Below, one piece after another: positions 24,519 through 37,092 of a stretch of 64,000 nucleotides of DNA (its first letter is position 1; the number at the start of each line of letters is the position of its first letter). The DNA lies in assembly GCA_002105175.1 (NCBI GenBank), contig MCGE01000030.1:124001-188000 (forward strand), given 5' to 3'. Made by a program: the position numbers and the translations under genes. The notes beneath the pieces were generated by a model. It made no database searches. It saw nothing but the letters and a program-made list of their open reading frames with translations, and was not told where the DNA came from. Source of the stretch: Absidia repens (lineage: Eukaryota; Mucoromycota; Mucoromycetes; Mucorales; Cunninghamellaceae).

Positions 24519-24807
24519 ATGGAAACAGCAGTACGGAAAGCGACACGTCTAGACTATAATCCTCCCAAGCAAAAACATTTATCAAGTAAATATTATATAG
24601 GCACATAACATTACGCAGCACCTGGCTGACCTTCACTTTATCCTCTTCTTCTTTAATTATATCTTTATATAGCTTTGATATCCTCAACCTTCCACAATCC
24701 TGCATGTATTGATGATATGCTTGATCTACTTGAGCGGCGACATAGGGAAAACTCTTGGATTGTAAGTACATATTAAACGATCACTATATGGACTACTAAC
24801 TACCTCG

Positions 24808-24838
<31 letters not shown>

Positions 24839-26589
24839 CGTCCCATACACACACACTAACAGATGTCATTCAAGGTCCTTGTGATCATGCACATGTTGAT
24901 GCAACAAGGAAATGGCGACCGTACGATCGCATACATTGGTGATCATCCGGCGTGCCTGGATACGACAAGATTACGGGAAAAGTCTTCAGGGGTGATTCAT
25001 ATTCAAAACATCTATTTGTACACTGCTTATTTACAACAAAAGGTATCTGCTTATCGGGAACTTCATATGGATTATATCAAGGCAACAATTTCATCCAAAG
25101 TGGGCAGGCTCCGTCGACTATCTATTAATGATGGCCTATTAAAGGAAACCATGGTGTTACAAAAACAAGTCAGCGCCTTATTGAAATGCAAGGTAAGAGG
25201 GAATATGGATGGTATGGAAACAGTGTGGGTAGGCTGATATTTTAATTCTCTACGTCTCATGATTTAGTTTGTATTGGATGACGTGGACAATACTATTAGT
25301 GTATTTGCATTTAGATTGGTAGTTGAGGACTTGTTGATTTTATTCCAAGTTATCAATGAAGGTGTCGTCAATATTCTAGGCAAGTATTTAGATGTGTTAC
25401 TATCATCACATAAATGTTTATTAATTTTTTCCTCTACTCAATAGAACATTATTTTTCAATGCCAAAAGCCGATGCGTTGACGTCCTTAGAAATATACAAA
25501 CGATTTGCGAAACAAACGGAAGAAGTCACCCTATTTTTGGACCGAGCACGTCAATTCCAACAAGAAATGCGTATCGCTATCCCTGCTGCAAAACATGTAA
25601 GGAAAAACATGGAACAACAAAAAAAATATTGAGTTGATTATAAAGTTATCTCTTCCCCTTTTTAGGCACCATTATCTCTCGTCGCTGCTTTGGAAGAGTA
25701 CTTGACTGATTTGAATGATAAACCCTCTCCACAACAAGGAAACACTATAGGTAAATATCCGGATGTAAAGAGCAACGAAAGGAGGCATCATATGGCCGAA
25801 AAAAGACCAACTATCATTTTCTTCTTTCTAGAACATACAACTTCCACAGTATCTACAGCGACAACAACAATGCCTGCTCCTGTACAGCCTCAAGAAGAAC
25901 AACCAAAGGAACTTCTCGACTTTTTCAATAGCTTGGAGACCAATCAATCCGCATCACCCGCTAACACACCTCAACCAAGCTTACACAATCCATTCAGAAG
26001 CACAACAACTGCGAACTCATTCTCCCAGCCACTACAACCTCAAAATAATGTCATGATGGATATAAGTATCTTGAATCAACCACAACAACAATTCATGCCA
26101 ATACTTTCACCAACCCCGAAAACACAGCAGTTGCCACCTTCATCTATCATATCCACCACCTCACCACCTTTACAAACAAACGTTAACCCTTTTAGAATCG
26201 GGGACGATGCCCAACAGCAACCACATTTCACTACAATATCGCAAACTTCCTCCACCTTCTTATCACCACAACTTGCACCTCAACAGTCCATTCTTTCCCT
26301 ACCGCCTGGATCTTCGCAACAACAACAACAACAACAACAACAGCAACAGCAACAAACACTTAAGCCAACTGGAGACACTACCCATGTTCCATCTACATTA
26401 TCAACAGCTTCATCCAATCCATTTATGCAGCATCAGCAACCATCTTTCCAGATACCTCAGCCCACGGGCATGAATCCCTTTAGCATTGCAGAATATTCAG
26501 CCTCATCTCCACCGCAGCAACAGCAGCAACAACAACAATACCAACATCATCAGCTATATCAGCGTGAAGGACCATCGTCTCTATTTTAG
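24519..26589 (+). CDS. YAP1801: ANTH-domain clathrin adaptor, AP180/CALM-like
   Basis: Join 24519-24585, 24673-24761, 24863-25192, 25268-25379, 25445-25596, 25666-25750, 25832-26589; 530 residues. The ANTH domain (about 1-265) starts with the phosphoinositide-binding signature K-x9-K-x-K-H at residues 7-20. It continues with the typical NSWIMSFKVLVIMHMLMQQG helix and the SKADALTS-like MPKADALTSLEIYKRF block. The C-terminal half is a disordered Gln/Pro/Ser/Thr tail with four NPF tripeptides (HNPF, VNPF, SNPF, MNPF) that bind EH domains. The protein should link PIP2 membranes to clathrin and EH proteins in endocytosis. Intron 4 (25380-25444) has a GC donor (GCAAGT); only this choice keeps the frame and gives LEHYFSMPK. 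Intron 6 (81 bp) has no stop and would add 27 residues if retained. The symbol is by analogy with the yeast pair YAP1801/1802. Confidence 0.92.
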
Positions 26590-27271
26590 ATTTAGTATAT
26601 ATAGTGATCATCACTAGTTTAGATCATATGCTCCTTCTTTTTTTTTAAGTTTTCAAATAAACATTCTGAAGCTTCTTTGGAGCCTCCAAATATCCAAAAA
26701 AAACAACCAACCTTTTACTCTAATGTATTTTGGAAATGAATTGGATTATGGTGGAATGGGTGCCGATGAATGTGGTTTTTGGTATTGATTATGGGCATGA
26801 ATGTTATTGTGTTCAGGATCATATCATATCGTTCAATTTTTTATTTATTTTTTTATGTGTAGACACAGCTGTGGGGAATAGCATACATATATGGAATATA
26901 CGTATATGTACTTTCACTTATATGCAATAAAGTAAAAGTAGAACCCGGGAAATCCTGCTGATATTTTTGACTTTATAAACGCTCTGGCGCTCCGTTGGAG
27001 CTTTTGGAAACCTTTCGATTTATTGGGTGTCAAGAGTCTCCGCCATACTATGGTGGACAGCCGCTTTGTGGCCTAACCGTCGTGCTCAGCGCGTCGTCAA
27101 TGGCGTTTTTTTTTTGTGTGCTGAAATAATAGCTTCCTTGAAAGGCGTTGAAGAAATTAGAGTTTGATTATGTAGTGGTTGCAACTGCCTTTCCACTGGA
27201 AGATAAAACAAATTATGCGCTATGGTAATTATGGCGATTGCCCGTTTGACGTAAAAAAAAAGGCTGGATGA
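26590..27271. other. Intergenic region
   Basis: AAATAAAC near 26655 is the probable poly(A) signal of the ANTH gene. No other gene is seen. The GC-richer stretch 26980-27110 was examined for a tRNA, and no cloverleaf was found. Confidence 0.5.
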
Positions 27272-29470
27272 TTCAGGCTCCGCATTTTGCTTTCTATTTT
27301 TTTTCTTTTGGCACCAAACTTTTTTTTTCCACTCTTTTTTCTTCCCTTTTTTTTTTCCCCTTCATGAAAGTTTGGATGATATGATGGCAAGGCTCATTGG
27401 GGTACTGGTGCTCTAGGATTAGTGTTAGAACTTGATTTAGGGGCATTTTCGAAAGTGCAAAACAAACATCATGGGGAAACCCCTTCATTTTAAATTTAGG
27501 ATTTTGGGCACCTATAAATTAGTCTACATCCTAGAATAGTGTTAGCTTAGTATTCGTTGTTATAGTTTATATCTGCGTTTGAATTAAATATGTCTTGTCT
27601 TTTTTACCATTAGTCTCTTTCATGTGTTTAATCGTCATGTTGAATGGGCACGGTATATGTGGGTGTAAGAAAATTGTGGTGCGTGTGTGAGACAGAAAAA
27701 GATTGGCTTAAGATGAAGACAACTTCTCTACACTGTTTATCTTTGTGCATTGAAAGGAGAATAGGCAAGGGTTTACAATGAAAAAACGTCTCTGCAGAGT
27801 CCTATAGAGTGGTGATCATGAGAATTGACTCTTTAGCAAAAAATGGCGCTCTATTTCAAATTTTCAAAAATTTGACATTTGGCATGATTGACCCCCCTCT
27901 TCAAAAAACTGTGACCAGGAGTTACGCCTAACGTTAACGCCTATGGGCGTACATTTAGCCCAGAAATGCGCCCTAAATGAAAACATTGAAAATTTTTGAA
28001 AATTTTGGATTTTTTTTTTTTTCGCTTAAATGGACCTGTATCAATTTGGAAACATTAGAGATACGTTGTGGATCATTTTTCGTCAACCAGGGCTCTTTTG
28101 ACCAAGTTGACGAAATAGTTTTCTCTTCTGAGAGTGATGATTTGAAAGTCAGCGATAACTTGCGGAGAGGGAGACGGTGAGGGTACCGATTGGATAGAAA
28201 ATGAAATAGAGGATGAAAACAATTCAAAAGCAGCGATAAGTTGCTAACATTCGGAGTATGTTTACGGTGAGGGCACCGATTGGATAAAAGACGAAATTGG
28301 GGACTAGGACTGTAAGAAAAACGTTCGAAGTTCAGCTAAATTTTCTCCTGACAGACCACTTAATTTTTCTTAGTTAAATAAAATAAAAAAACATCGTCTC
28401 GGAATTATGTGTACAATTAAGCGAGAATGCAATTTTTGAACTATTGGTTGTCCGGCAGGGTGTGGGTGGGTGTAAGTGTTTATTATACCATATGCAAATA
28501 TCTATATAAGCGATGCTGGTGACATGGCCTTTCTTGATAAATATGAACGTTAGAACGGAATAGTACCACCTTTTATATAAAGTGGCCTAGAACTGTCGCC
28601 TTGTGGGCTCTGAGACTGAAGACAGTGATCGTAGATGAGCTGGAAAATAGTGAAAATACTCTTATCTAGGTGGCTACACATATGCACAGTGGAATATGGG
28701 TATATTTGAAGTTGGTGATCTAAGGCTACTAATCAGTTCTAGGGTCACAGGGACCGAATATTATCATATTGGGAGAATTTAAGAGTAAATGTTCGGTAGG
28801 ATACTCACAAACTAGCTACACTGGAGATATTGCTTACTATCTGATAATGCAAAGGAAGCGTGGTGAAATGTAATATTTTATTGAAGCATATTGACAGATA
28901 CTAAAACTAAGAGAGAGGGACAAATGTAACGGAGGATTTACTGGAAGGATCTATTCGAAGAGGTTTGAGGGAGACTAATGTGAGATTTGGAGGGTGGTCA
29001 ACACTAATCTAAAGGGTCAATTCCATTTGTGAGCTAATATAATGTACAGTACAAAAGGGATATCAGTTGCTGAAGCACAACCAACACTAACTAAAAATGG
29101 ATGATAGTAGTAAAAACCGAATCTATTGCACAAGACATGAGATAGACTAATGGGTCATTTTTTATTAAAGCAAGTAAAAGAGATATATTTTATTCAAATA
29201 TAGATATGACTATTGGACAAGCTAACACTTAACTAAGCTAATGATGGCTATAAAAGTCCAACTAATGGTGGTCCCAAATCCAGAATCCAAAATGAAAGGG
29301 TTTCCCTATGCATGTTGTAATCCCTGAGCTGAAAATACTTCTAACGAGTCCTGACACTAATATAAGATAAACACTGCCACATAGGGGTTCAATGGTGAAA
29401 AAAAAAAGAAAGAAAAAGAGAGCTTAAAAAATAAAGGGCAAAAAATAATAATCAGATAGGCGGGCTTTCA
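27272..29470. mobile_element. Diverged full copy of long-inverted-repeat element
   Basis: The left arm (about 27272-27620) carries ATCATGGGGAAACCCC, CTTCATTTTAAATTTAGG and TTGAATTAAATATGTCTTG. The right arm (about 28800-29470) carries the reverse complement of the same blocks and ends in the GCGGGCTTTCAAAT terminus. The interior shares GTTACGCCTAA...CGCCTATGGGCG-type and TGCACAG-type blocks with 45200-45540 in the other full copy. No transposase or other protein is encoded. It separates the ANTH and RhoGEF genes. Boundaries are approximate. Confidence 0.7.
28151..28301 (+). repeat. Imperfect tandem duplication inside the element
   Basis: Two copies of a 60-70 bp unit begin AGCGATAA(C/G)TTGC and share ACGGTGAGGG(T/C)ACCGATTGG at about 28173 and 28266. 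They are interrupted by small insertions. Not seen in the copies at 43883 or 55093. Confidence 0.65.
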
Positions 29471-29789
29471 AATATTTTCTGTGGCATTTGATGAAAAAAC
29501 AAAACAAAGGAAAAGAAAGCTCCAAAAGACCGCTATTTTGCTAGATATGATACATATAAAATTGGCACACATATCATAATAACACCGTCACCTACGATAC
29601 AGAAGCGATTCAATTTTAATTTTCCGGTTGATATCGCTGATGTGGTTCCCTATTGCTCACTGTTTACAAATATGGTAATAAGATTGATTTATTATTTATT
29701 CATTCATCGACGACATAACAATAATAAATATAAATAAAAAATAGATATCACTAATAAAAATATAAATCAAACTAAATTAAGACTATATT

Positions 29790-29986
29790 CTAATGCATGG
29801 TAGTTTGTATGGCACTATAGTGTTGTATTTGGTTGATCCATTGACGTTTTTGACTTTGACTGGCTGCTTTCACGGATATCACGAGGTTTCCATAGACAAT
29901 CTGGAAGTTTGTATCGTCTAAATAAACAGAGCCCCCAATCCCCATTAGTTAGGTTGATATTCTAGATGCAGATACTGTGTATCCAT

Positions 29987-30052
<66 letters not shown>

Positions 30053-30134
30053 TATTGCACCCCCACCGAAGGTGGACTTCGTTGTTGCTATCTGGTGTTC
30101 CCTAATGACTATCCGTTCAATATTCATAGGCTAC

Positions 30135-30165
<31 letters not shown>

Positions 30166-32654
30166 GTGAGTGAGATCATCATTACCTTTTTTTTTTGGTT
30201 GGTAGGCAAAGCATGGGCATATATAACTTACTTCACGGTATAAAGAATAAAGATATCCTTTGGGGTTCAGACTCTTGAGAGGTTCAACCAATAAAAACAT
30301 ATCATTGAATAGATATCCTTGCAATTTTCTTCCACTTTTTGATTTGTAAAGTACACCATCCATCACAAATTCGCGCCCTCGAATATCCAATCTCTATATA
30401 AAAGTAGTAGATCCATATATTAGGAAATCAGACATTCATTTGTTTTCCCTCTCCCCTTTTTAAACCACTTACACCAAATCCTTCCATGTCCAGGATTCGA
30501 CCAAGTTCGCCCATTTTTTGATGGTTTTCAAATCGGCGAGTTTCTTCGTTGACGTCGTCCAGAACCTTAGACGCCTTTGAAAGAGCAGATTTCACCAGTC
30601 CATAGTCAGGGTGTCGTTTTAGAGTTGATTTCAATATCTATCATCATCATGTACATGTGGAAATAATTATATGTTAGGCAACATCGATTTCTAGAGAAAA
30701 AAACTTACCTGACGGAGTAACAGAGGATACCTGGTAATGCGTTGAACCGGTTGCAATAAAAAGTGGGACAGATCCAGAGATCGGCATTCAGGCCGGGTTT
30801 GTGCGGTCTAATTGAATAATAACAAATAAAATCTTAAATTAACCATTTCCTTACTACATGATACTTTCTTGTCACTTACCTTTAAAAATACTTCAAACCA
30901 TTGATCCTCTTCACGTTTCTTCTGCAAAAGTCTGCTGGCAAAAGATTGATTTCGACAAAACGTTGAATAGCATTTCAAGCTTTCAGCCTACCATTTTTTT
31001 TTTATAAAAAAGTCAAGTTGAGTACATAATACCCTCCATTTAATTTCTAGTCCTTACGTGTTGCAAAAAGATATCGCCAATACAGTCTACCACATTAGCG
31101 CATTCACGTTGTCTGGTTTCCAAATCGCTATAAAACGCTGTATTGCACAATAATAGATCGTCAATGTTGGAAAATACCACATCTTGTTCATTTGGTCGAA
31201 GGTATTTTCCAGAGTCCGTATAAAAGATCTGTTACAACAAGATCCTCTAAGATTATTAGTATTGTGAATAACACTCAAAATGATCCTGTTCCCCACCACC
31301 GCCTTACGTTGACAATCATTTGTAGATCCCGGAGGTACGAGCGTTCTGTTGTGATTAATTCAAATATGGCTTCCTGGCGGCTACGTTCTTCGGAGGGTAT
31401 TGATTGTAGTTCGATATCATCCATGGTGCTGGCCCAAGTGGTAACTCCGGGTGTATCTAAAGGTTGCTGCTGGTGCTGGTGCTGCTGTTGCTGCTGCTGT
31501 AATATTTGAATTGTCGATGATCCAATAACTGACGCACTGGTAGCACTAGCGTTACTGGCGGCTCGTCGGCGACGACTAATATCTTGTTTTTCCACATCCA
31601 AACTAGTTTTTTTCATAACCGGAGTGCTTGGTGCCGATAATCCCCTTGATACTTGATCGTCTGGTAGTACCAATGTATTTGAAGACGGTGATTTCACCCA
31701 GGCAAGCGAGGATGATGAGTTGGATGCAGTGAGGGGATGTTGTTCCAAAATCACAGGAGCTGGTGGAAGATCTAAAATTTTTGTAAAATGATAACGTGTA
31801 AATTGATTGATCGATGCGGCGGACATACACATATTTTCTTTCATTCTACTTTCGACTTACCAGTGTCAAGAACTTCAACAAAAGTCTTTGGGAAGTAGCC
31901 AGATTCACCAGTTTCTTCATTTGTACCATACCACCAATCACCGTTTTCATCTTGAAATGGTTGTATCAGTAATATCTCGTTTTCACCAAAGCCAAGATCA
32001 TCCACACGGGTTTTTCCAAATTCATAGAGTGTTTGCACATGGAAAGCTACAATAGTTCAGAAAAAAAAGTTATAATGATTGATAAGAAAAAAGAGCGTCT
32101 AAAATGTTTTGTTTCAGCTACCTACCTTTTTCAATGATTTCAATATAGGTTCGAGGGAAGAAGCCAACTGCATTTGTGGATAAGCTTGACCCATACCACC
32201 AATCACTATTTTTATCCTTGGAGGGATGCGCCTTGATAATTTCATCTTCTTCAAATGATAGATCGTCTTCACGAACACCTTGGTAAGCGTAGAGAGCCTT
32301 GGCACGAAAGACTACAGGACAAAAAATGTGAGAAAATCACCACTTCAAAATTATCACCACACTATATAACATATATATAATATTTTGCCTGACTTACTTG
32401 AGCCAAAGTCTACTTCATCGTCCATGTCCACACCATAGCCACTAGTACCAGCCGTTGCTTCACTGTGATTCGGTAGAGGCGATAATGCCCGGGGTATTAT
32501 TGCTTCCGGCGCCAAATGATCCTGTGATTTCTCATGCTGTTGGAATGTCATCGCTGGTATAGGTTGATGTTGTCCTTGGGTGGTGCCATAGTAATCGTCA
32601 TCGCCCTTATTTATTGATCCATCTTCCGAATTCGTATCTGACACATTTCCTCGT

Positions 32655-32686
<32 letters not shown>

Positions 32687-34447
32687 AAGGTGTCGTTTTT
32701 CACTTTCCATTCGTTCCCATGCTTGTCGTCGTTCCAGTTCTTCAGCATCACGGGCCAACTGCGCTTCTTGTTCACGTGCCTCCTGTTCTTCACGAAGTCG
32801 CCGTTTTTCCTTTGCTGCTTGTTGTGCCGCCATTCTAGCTTTGCGTTGTCGAGCTTCGTCTTCCAATTTTTCCTTGGCTTGTTGTTCTGCATCCTTGCGT
32901 TCTTGTTCCATCTTTGCTTTTTCGTCCAATTTGCGTTGTCGTTCAGCCAAAATCGCCGCCTGTTGTCGTTCTTGTTCCAAGCGGTCGCGTGCTTCTTGTT
33001 CCTGGTGTCTCTTTTCTTCAGCCATTTCCGCCTCCGCCTTTTGTGCTGCCTCCACTGCTGCCAACCGTCGTTTCTCTTCAGCCGCCGCCGCCTCTTGTCG
33101 TGCTTGATCCCGTTTTTCCTGCATCATCAGCAATCGTTTTCGTGCGTCAGCTTCCGCTTGTCGCAATCGTTCTTGCGCTACCCTTTCTTCTTCATCTATA
33201 GCCGATAATCCATTACTATTATTACCATAGTTTGCTGTATGATTTGTTGAAGGCAATAATGCTGGTGATGACGAAGAGAACACGCCTTTCTTTGCCGAAG
33301 AGGTACTGGAGCTATTATCCATAGGGTGTTGCTGTTTGGTCATAATCAACTTGCGTCGTTGTTCAATCCGTCGATGAGCTTCAGCTTTGATGTCTGCACT
33401 AGATCGAGGTGAATCTGGTCGTTGAGTTGTTGGAATAGGTGGAGGTGCTTCAAAGTCCAATGGTACTGGTGGTGATAATGGTGTCAAAAGAGATCGTCGA
33501 TAAGATGTTCTTCGATTTGCTGTAGGGGTTGTTGGACAATAGGTGGAGTGGCTAATTGTCTTGCTACTTTTTGGTAGCGTATCGATAAAATCTGAGAGTT
33601 CGTCACTAACAAATAATCCCTTTTCAAACATCTGACGTTGTCGTAGTTCGTGCTCCGAGTTGCTCCTATCGAAATCAGCTAGTGGTAGTCCATCTTCCAA
33701 AATTCGATCCATATCACGTTTGCAAAAAGAGAGCTGTCTATCGATACTATCCAGTTGGTCATGTATCATTTGCTGACACTGGTTCACACGTTGGGTTTCG
33801 TCGTGTAATTGAGAATGACTACGAGAGCGGTTGAGACGAGCTGCCACCATTGCCTGCGCTTTGGCCCTGATACGATCCGATTCCGAAAGTGAAGAACTGG
33901 ATGCTGAAGTAGTTGAGGATGCTGATGGTGTAGAAGAGATAAGACGAGCTTTGTTGTAATCGGATTGAGATTGTGTCCACCGGTTCACTTCATCTTGGAG
34001 TCTAACCTTCAAATCCTTGATGCTAACATTAACCAAATAGTCCATTTCCTTGACAAGGCTTTTGCGTTGTTGCGCCAAGTCTTCAAGTTGTCTAGCATTG
34101 GTTTGATATCGCAACCACCACTGCTTTGCATCATAACCATAGCCGCCAGTTGCTGTTGTTGTTGTTGTTGTTGTTGATAATGATGATGATGGTATTGAGT
34201 TCGATGCTATTGGTTTGGACTGTTGCTCGTTGAGTTGACGACATATTCCAACAATGCGTTCTTTGAGTGTATCAATACTGTGATTGTCGTGTTGATCGTC
34301 AAACGTCGTTGCTTCGAGAAGTATACGCTGCTCCCTGATTGCCTTTTCTAGAGACTGTATACGTGCTTGCTTTTGGTGCTGTTGCTCCTCGGTCATATCA
34401 GAAGAAGAATATTGCGGTGAAGACGTACCACCATATCCATAAATCAT
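29790..34447 (-). CDS. Intersectin-like RhoGEF: coiled coil, two SH3, DH, PH
   Basis: Complement of join 29790-29917, 30052-30130, 30232-30393, 30473-30637, 30709-30807, 30880-30987, 31058-31228, 31308-31771, 31861-32046, 32126-32311, 32398-34447; 1265 residues. The N-terminal part is coiled and low complexity, with a long Arg/Glu/Gln/Ala helix (about 419-585) and a Gln run. SH3-1 is exon 2 (684-745, [15 protein letters not shown]...DWWYG) and SH3-2 is exon 3 (746-807, [15 protein letters not shown]...DWWYG), both of equal length. The Dbl-homology domain runs about 937-1125 ([27 protein letters not shown]) and the PH domain about 1145-1258. It should activate a Rho-family GTPase (Cdc42-like) at endocytic or polarity sites. 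Fungal Cin1 intersectins also carry EH domains; none is seen here. Start: first ATG at 34447. Intron 10 opens GT followed by 62 A. Confidence 0.9.
29988..30049 (+). repeat. Poly-T tract (62 bp) inside RhoGEF intron 10
   Basis: Uninterrupted T run. On the coding strand it is 62 A directly after the GT donor at 30051-30050. A second run (A at 30135-30163 on the plus strand) forms the 29-T pyrimidine tract before the acceptor of intron 9. Confidence 0.95.
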
Positions 34448-36472
34448 TGTGGTTTGATATGTATAAATTTTGGGTAATTGGAAATGAAGAGAGTGAACTA
34501 ATGGCAAAGTATATAAATAGAGTGGAAGATGAGTAAAAGAAAAGAGCGAGAAGGAAAAAATACACGAAATTGCTGTAGCGCTATTTTTGAATTTCCGCTT
34601 TCAATTTTTTGGGATGTCCATACCATAGGTAGATGATGATGGAGAAGAAGAATAAAACTAGGAAATATTTATTTTCTAAAAATGAGTCCCAAAAGTAAAT
34701 AAAGTGAGAGCATTGAAAAGAGGGATAATGTTGATTAAAGATGACTTTGAGACTACATACTGCATAAATTTTATGCTTTTGTTCGTATACGCTTGGTCAA
34801 GGTTCCTGATGATTGGCGGGAAACACAGATAATGGATGAAAATCTCCAATCCCATATGAATGAAAATACATAATAATAATCACCGCACTAAAACTGATCG
34901 AGTAGATCAACATATTTGACATATACCCATTTGCTCCAAAGAAAAAAAAAATCAACCAAACCATTTCTGATCTTAGTTCAGGAACGAATTGACCAGAATG
35001 TTTTAATTGCAATCACAGGCAGTAACTCAACCAGGAATAAAAATACTCTCTACGCCACACTTTTCCACGCCATTGAGAATAAATTACAACTGCGTTTGCT
35101 TGTACTCTATTCATGTGCTTTTCACTTTCGTTATGAAATATGCGATACTCTTCTCCATCTACAGCAAATCGAAAACAAAACAAACAAAAACATTTCACTT
35201 TTTTTGTTCTAGCTACCCGTTCGATTATGCTTTTCTTTACTTTTTTTCCAACTTGATGTTGTTAAAACATAAACTGATAAACCAGAATAGCCGTTAACAA
35301 TTGGTTCTTAATGACCACAAGAAGTCCAATTCTTTCTCCGTAAAGTTTATCTCAAATAAAATCTGCACTATGTTATATTTATCTTACTTGTTTGTGAGAC
35401 TATATGTGAAAAAAAGAAGTGTACCATATCATACCTGGTCACCAATCGTATATTAAACCTAACATTCCGCTACAATATTTGTCGGAGTTACTGAAAACCA
35501 CTTCGTCGAGTCAATAGCTAGTTTTTTTTTTTTTTTGTATAATCATTAAGGTTCATGGGAAAAAATCCATTCATTGGGTACCACTGTATCAAAAACGTGT
35601 GTTCCTTTTCGGTACGATATTATACATTTGACATATCACATATTGACGACCCTTATAAATTGTCATCATGATATTTTTGTAGGAGGCTTTTTTTTTTTTC
35701 TCAATGGATGTTCACCGTCATCAAAAAAGGTTCTTTTATATATTTTGTGTATTTTGTGGGGTGGTCGGGTAAAGAAAAAAGAGAAACACCATTGTTGCAT
35801 AGAAGAGAGCTGGTGCTCCTGTCCTATTCAAGTAATCAACCACCAGGTAGTGCGACTTTTTGAAAGATAAATAAGGTTCATAGTTCAAGGCACTTCTTTC
35901 GTTTGCAAATGGAACAACCCACTATGTTTATAATGTTGGCAGTAGCAATCACGGCCAAGCATCAACATGCTCTTTTTTTATTTTATTTTGCACGTGTCAT
36001 ACTATTTTTTTTTATTACATATCGATATCATATTTGCAAAAAATAAATAATATGCTGCCCTGAATATTCTACTGTAGTGATTTTTTATATCTTTATATTA
36101 TACCGCGAAATCAGCGGAGTTCAATATTTTTAGAAGCGAGTTTGGTCGAAAAAAAAAGTAGGATCCATTCTCGAACATAATTTCTTGTAATTGAGTCAAA
36201 ACTTTTAATAATCACATAAGGTTTTTCTACTTTTTGATCATGATGTTTTAAGAAGGTGTTCAGATGCACTTATGACACGAATCTTTATGTAAAAAAAAGA
36301 CATGACCAAAAGTTCTATCCAATGTACAGTACATACATAGAGGGATTGTAGTTAAAAATAACTCACCTATTGCTGGTAAGTATATACAGAGAGTATTTCC
36401 TTTCACGGATCTCCAAATGACATTGGGTGAATCTTATTTGTCAAAGATCAAATTTGATTCAACATTCGTACA

Positions 36473-36513
<41 letters not shown>

Positions 36514-36894
36514 CCGTGTTGCGATTCACGAAAGCACAGGACCACTGTACATTCTAAATCGTCATTAGATCAATTTGATAGTAGTCTGAACTAAATACAT
36601 GCTTCGCTGACCGAAAGTGTCAATTATATTTACCTTTAGTATTAGTTACTTGCTGAAATAAATAGAAAGGTGATTCTAGGGACCAAAAGCATGTAAATTG
36701 ACAAGATTCAAATCTTACTATTACCTTAAATATGATGGTGGGTAACTCACATGCCGCTACTGTATTTTGTCTTTAAAGAAATGGTCGAAGGCTACACAGA
36801 ATAGAAGGGAACACAACAAAATGAAGATTCATGTCTTTCTTTTTGTGGAGAACAGCGAGTATTTTTGAAAACCCCTGTCTGGGTTTGAAGTTCG
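34448..36894. other. Long intergenic region upstream of the DUF3712 array
   Basis: About 2.4 kb without a supported gene. Contains a T run at 36475-36513. Short frames at 34916-35297 and 35574-35870 have no domain or codon signal. It holds the promoters of the RhoGEF (-) and DUF3712 copy A (+). Confidence 0.5.
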
Positions 36895-36901
36895 TATAAA
36901 A
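36895..36901 (+). promoter_or_regulatory. TATA box of DUF3712 copy A
   Basis: TATAAAA lies 192 bases before the ATG at 37093. The sequence around it is unlike the promoter of copies B and C, so copy A is driven by a different upstream region. Confidence 0.55.
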
Positions 36902-37092
36902 AAGAAGTATTTGATCTGCGGATGCAAAAAATTCTTTTCTTTCTACTCCACTTTTTATTTTTATTTTTTGTTACTTTTATTTCAGCTGGTTCTTGGCCAA
37001 AAATATCCTTTTACGGTCAATACCCATCCCATTCATTCATTTTTCTACATTCTATTCTCTCTCCATTCTTTTACTATTGATATTGTTCATAA

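Noticed and set aside
26980..27110. GC-richer segment as a possible structured RNA or tRNA.
   Set aside because: No cloverleaf or stable repeated stem could be drawn by eye.
32654..33208. Long plus-strand frame opposite the RhoGEF coiled coil.
   Set aside because: It is the antisense of Gln/Glu/Arg-rich codons and reads as Leu/Phe/Cys-rich low complexity.
34448..34507. A 20-codon N-terminal extension of the RhoGEF from a TTG codon.
   Set aside because: No ATG in that extension. The first ATG at 34447 with the context ACCACAATG is a better start.
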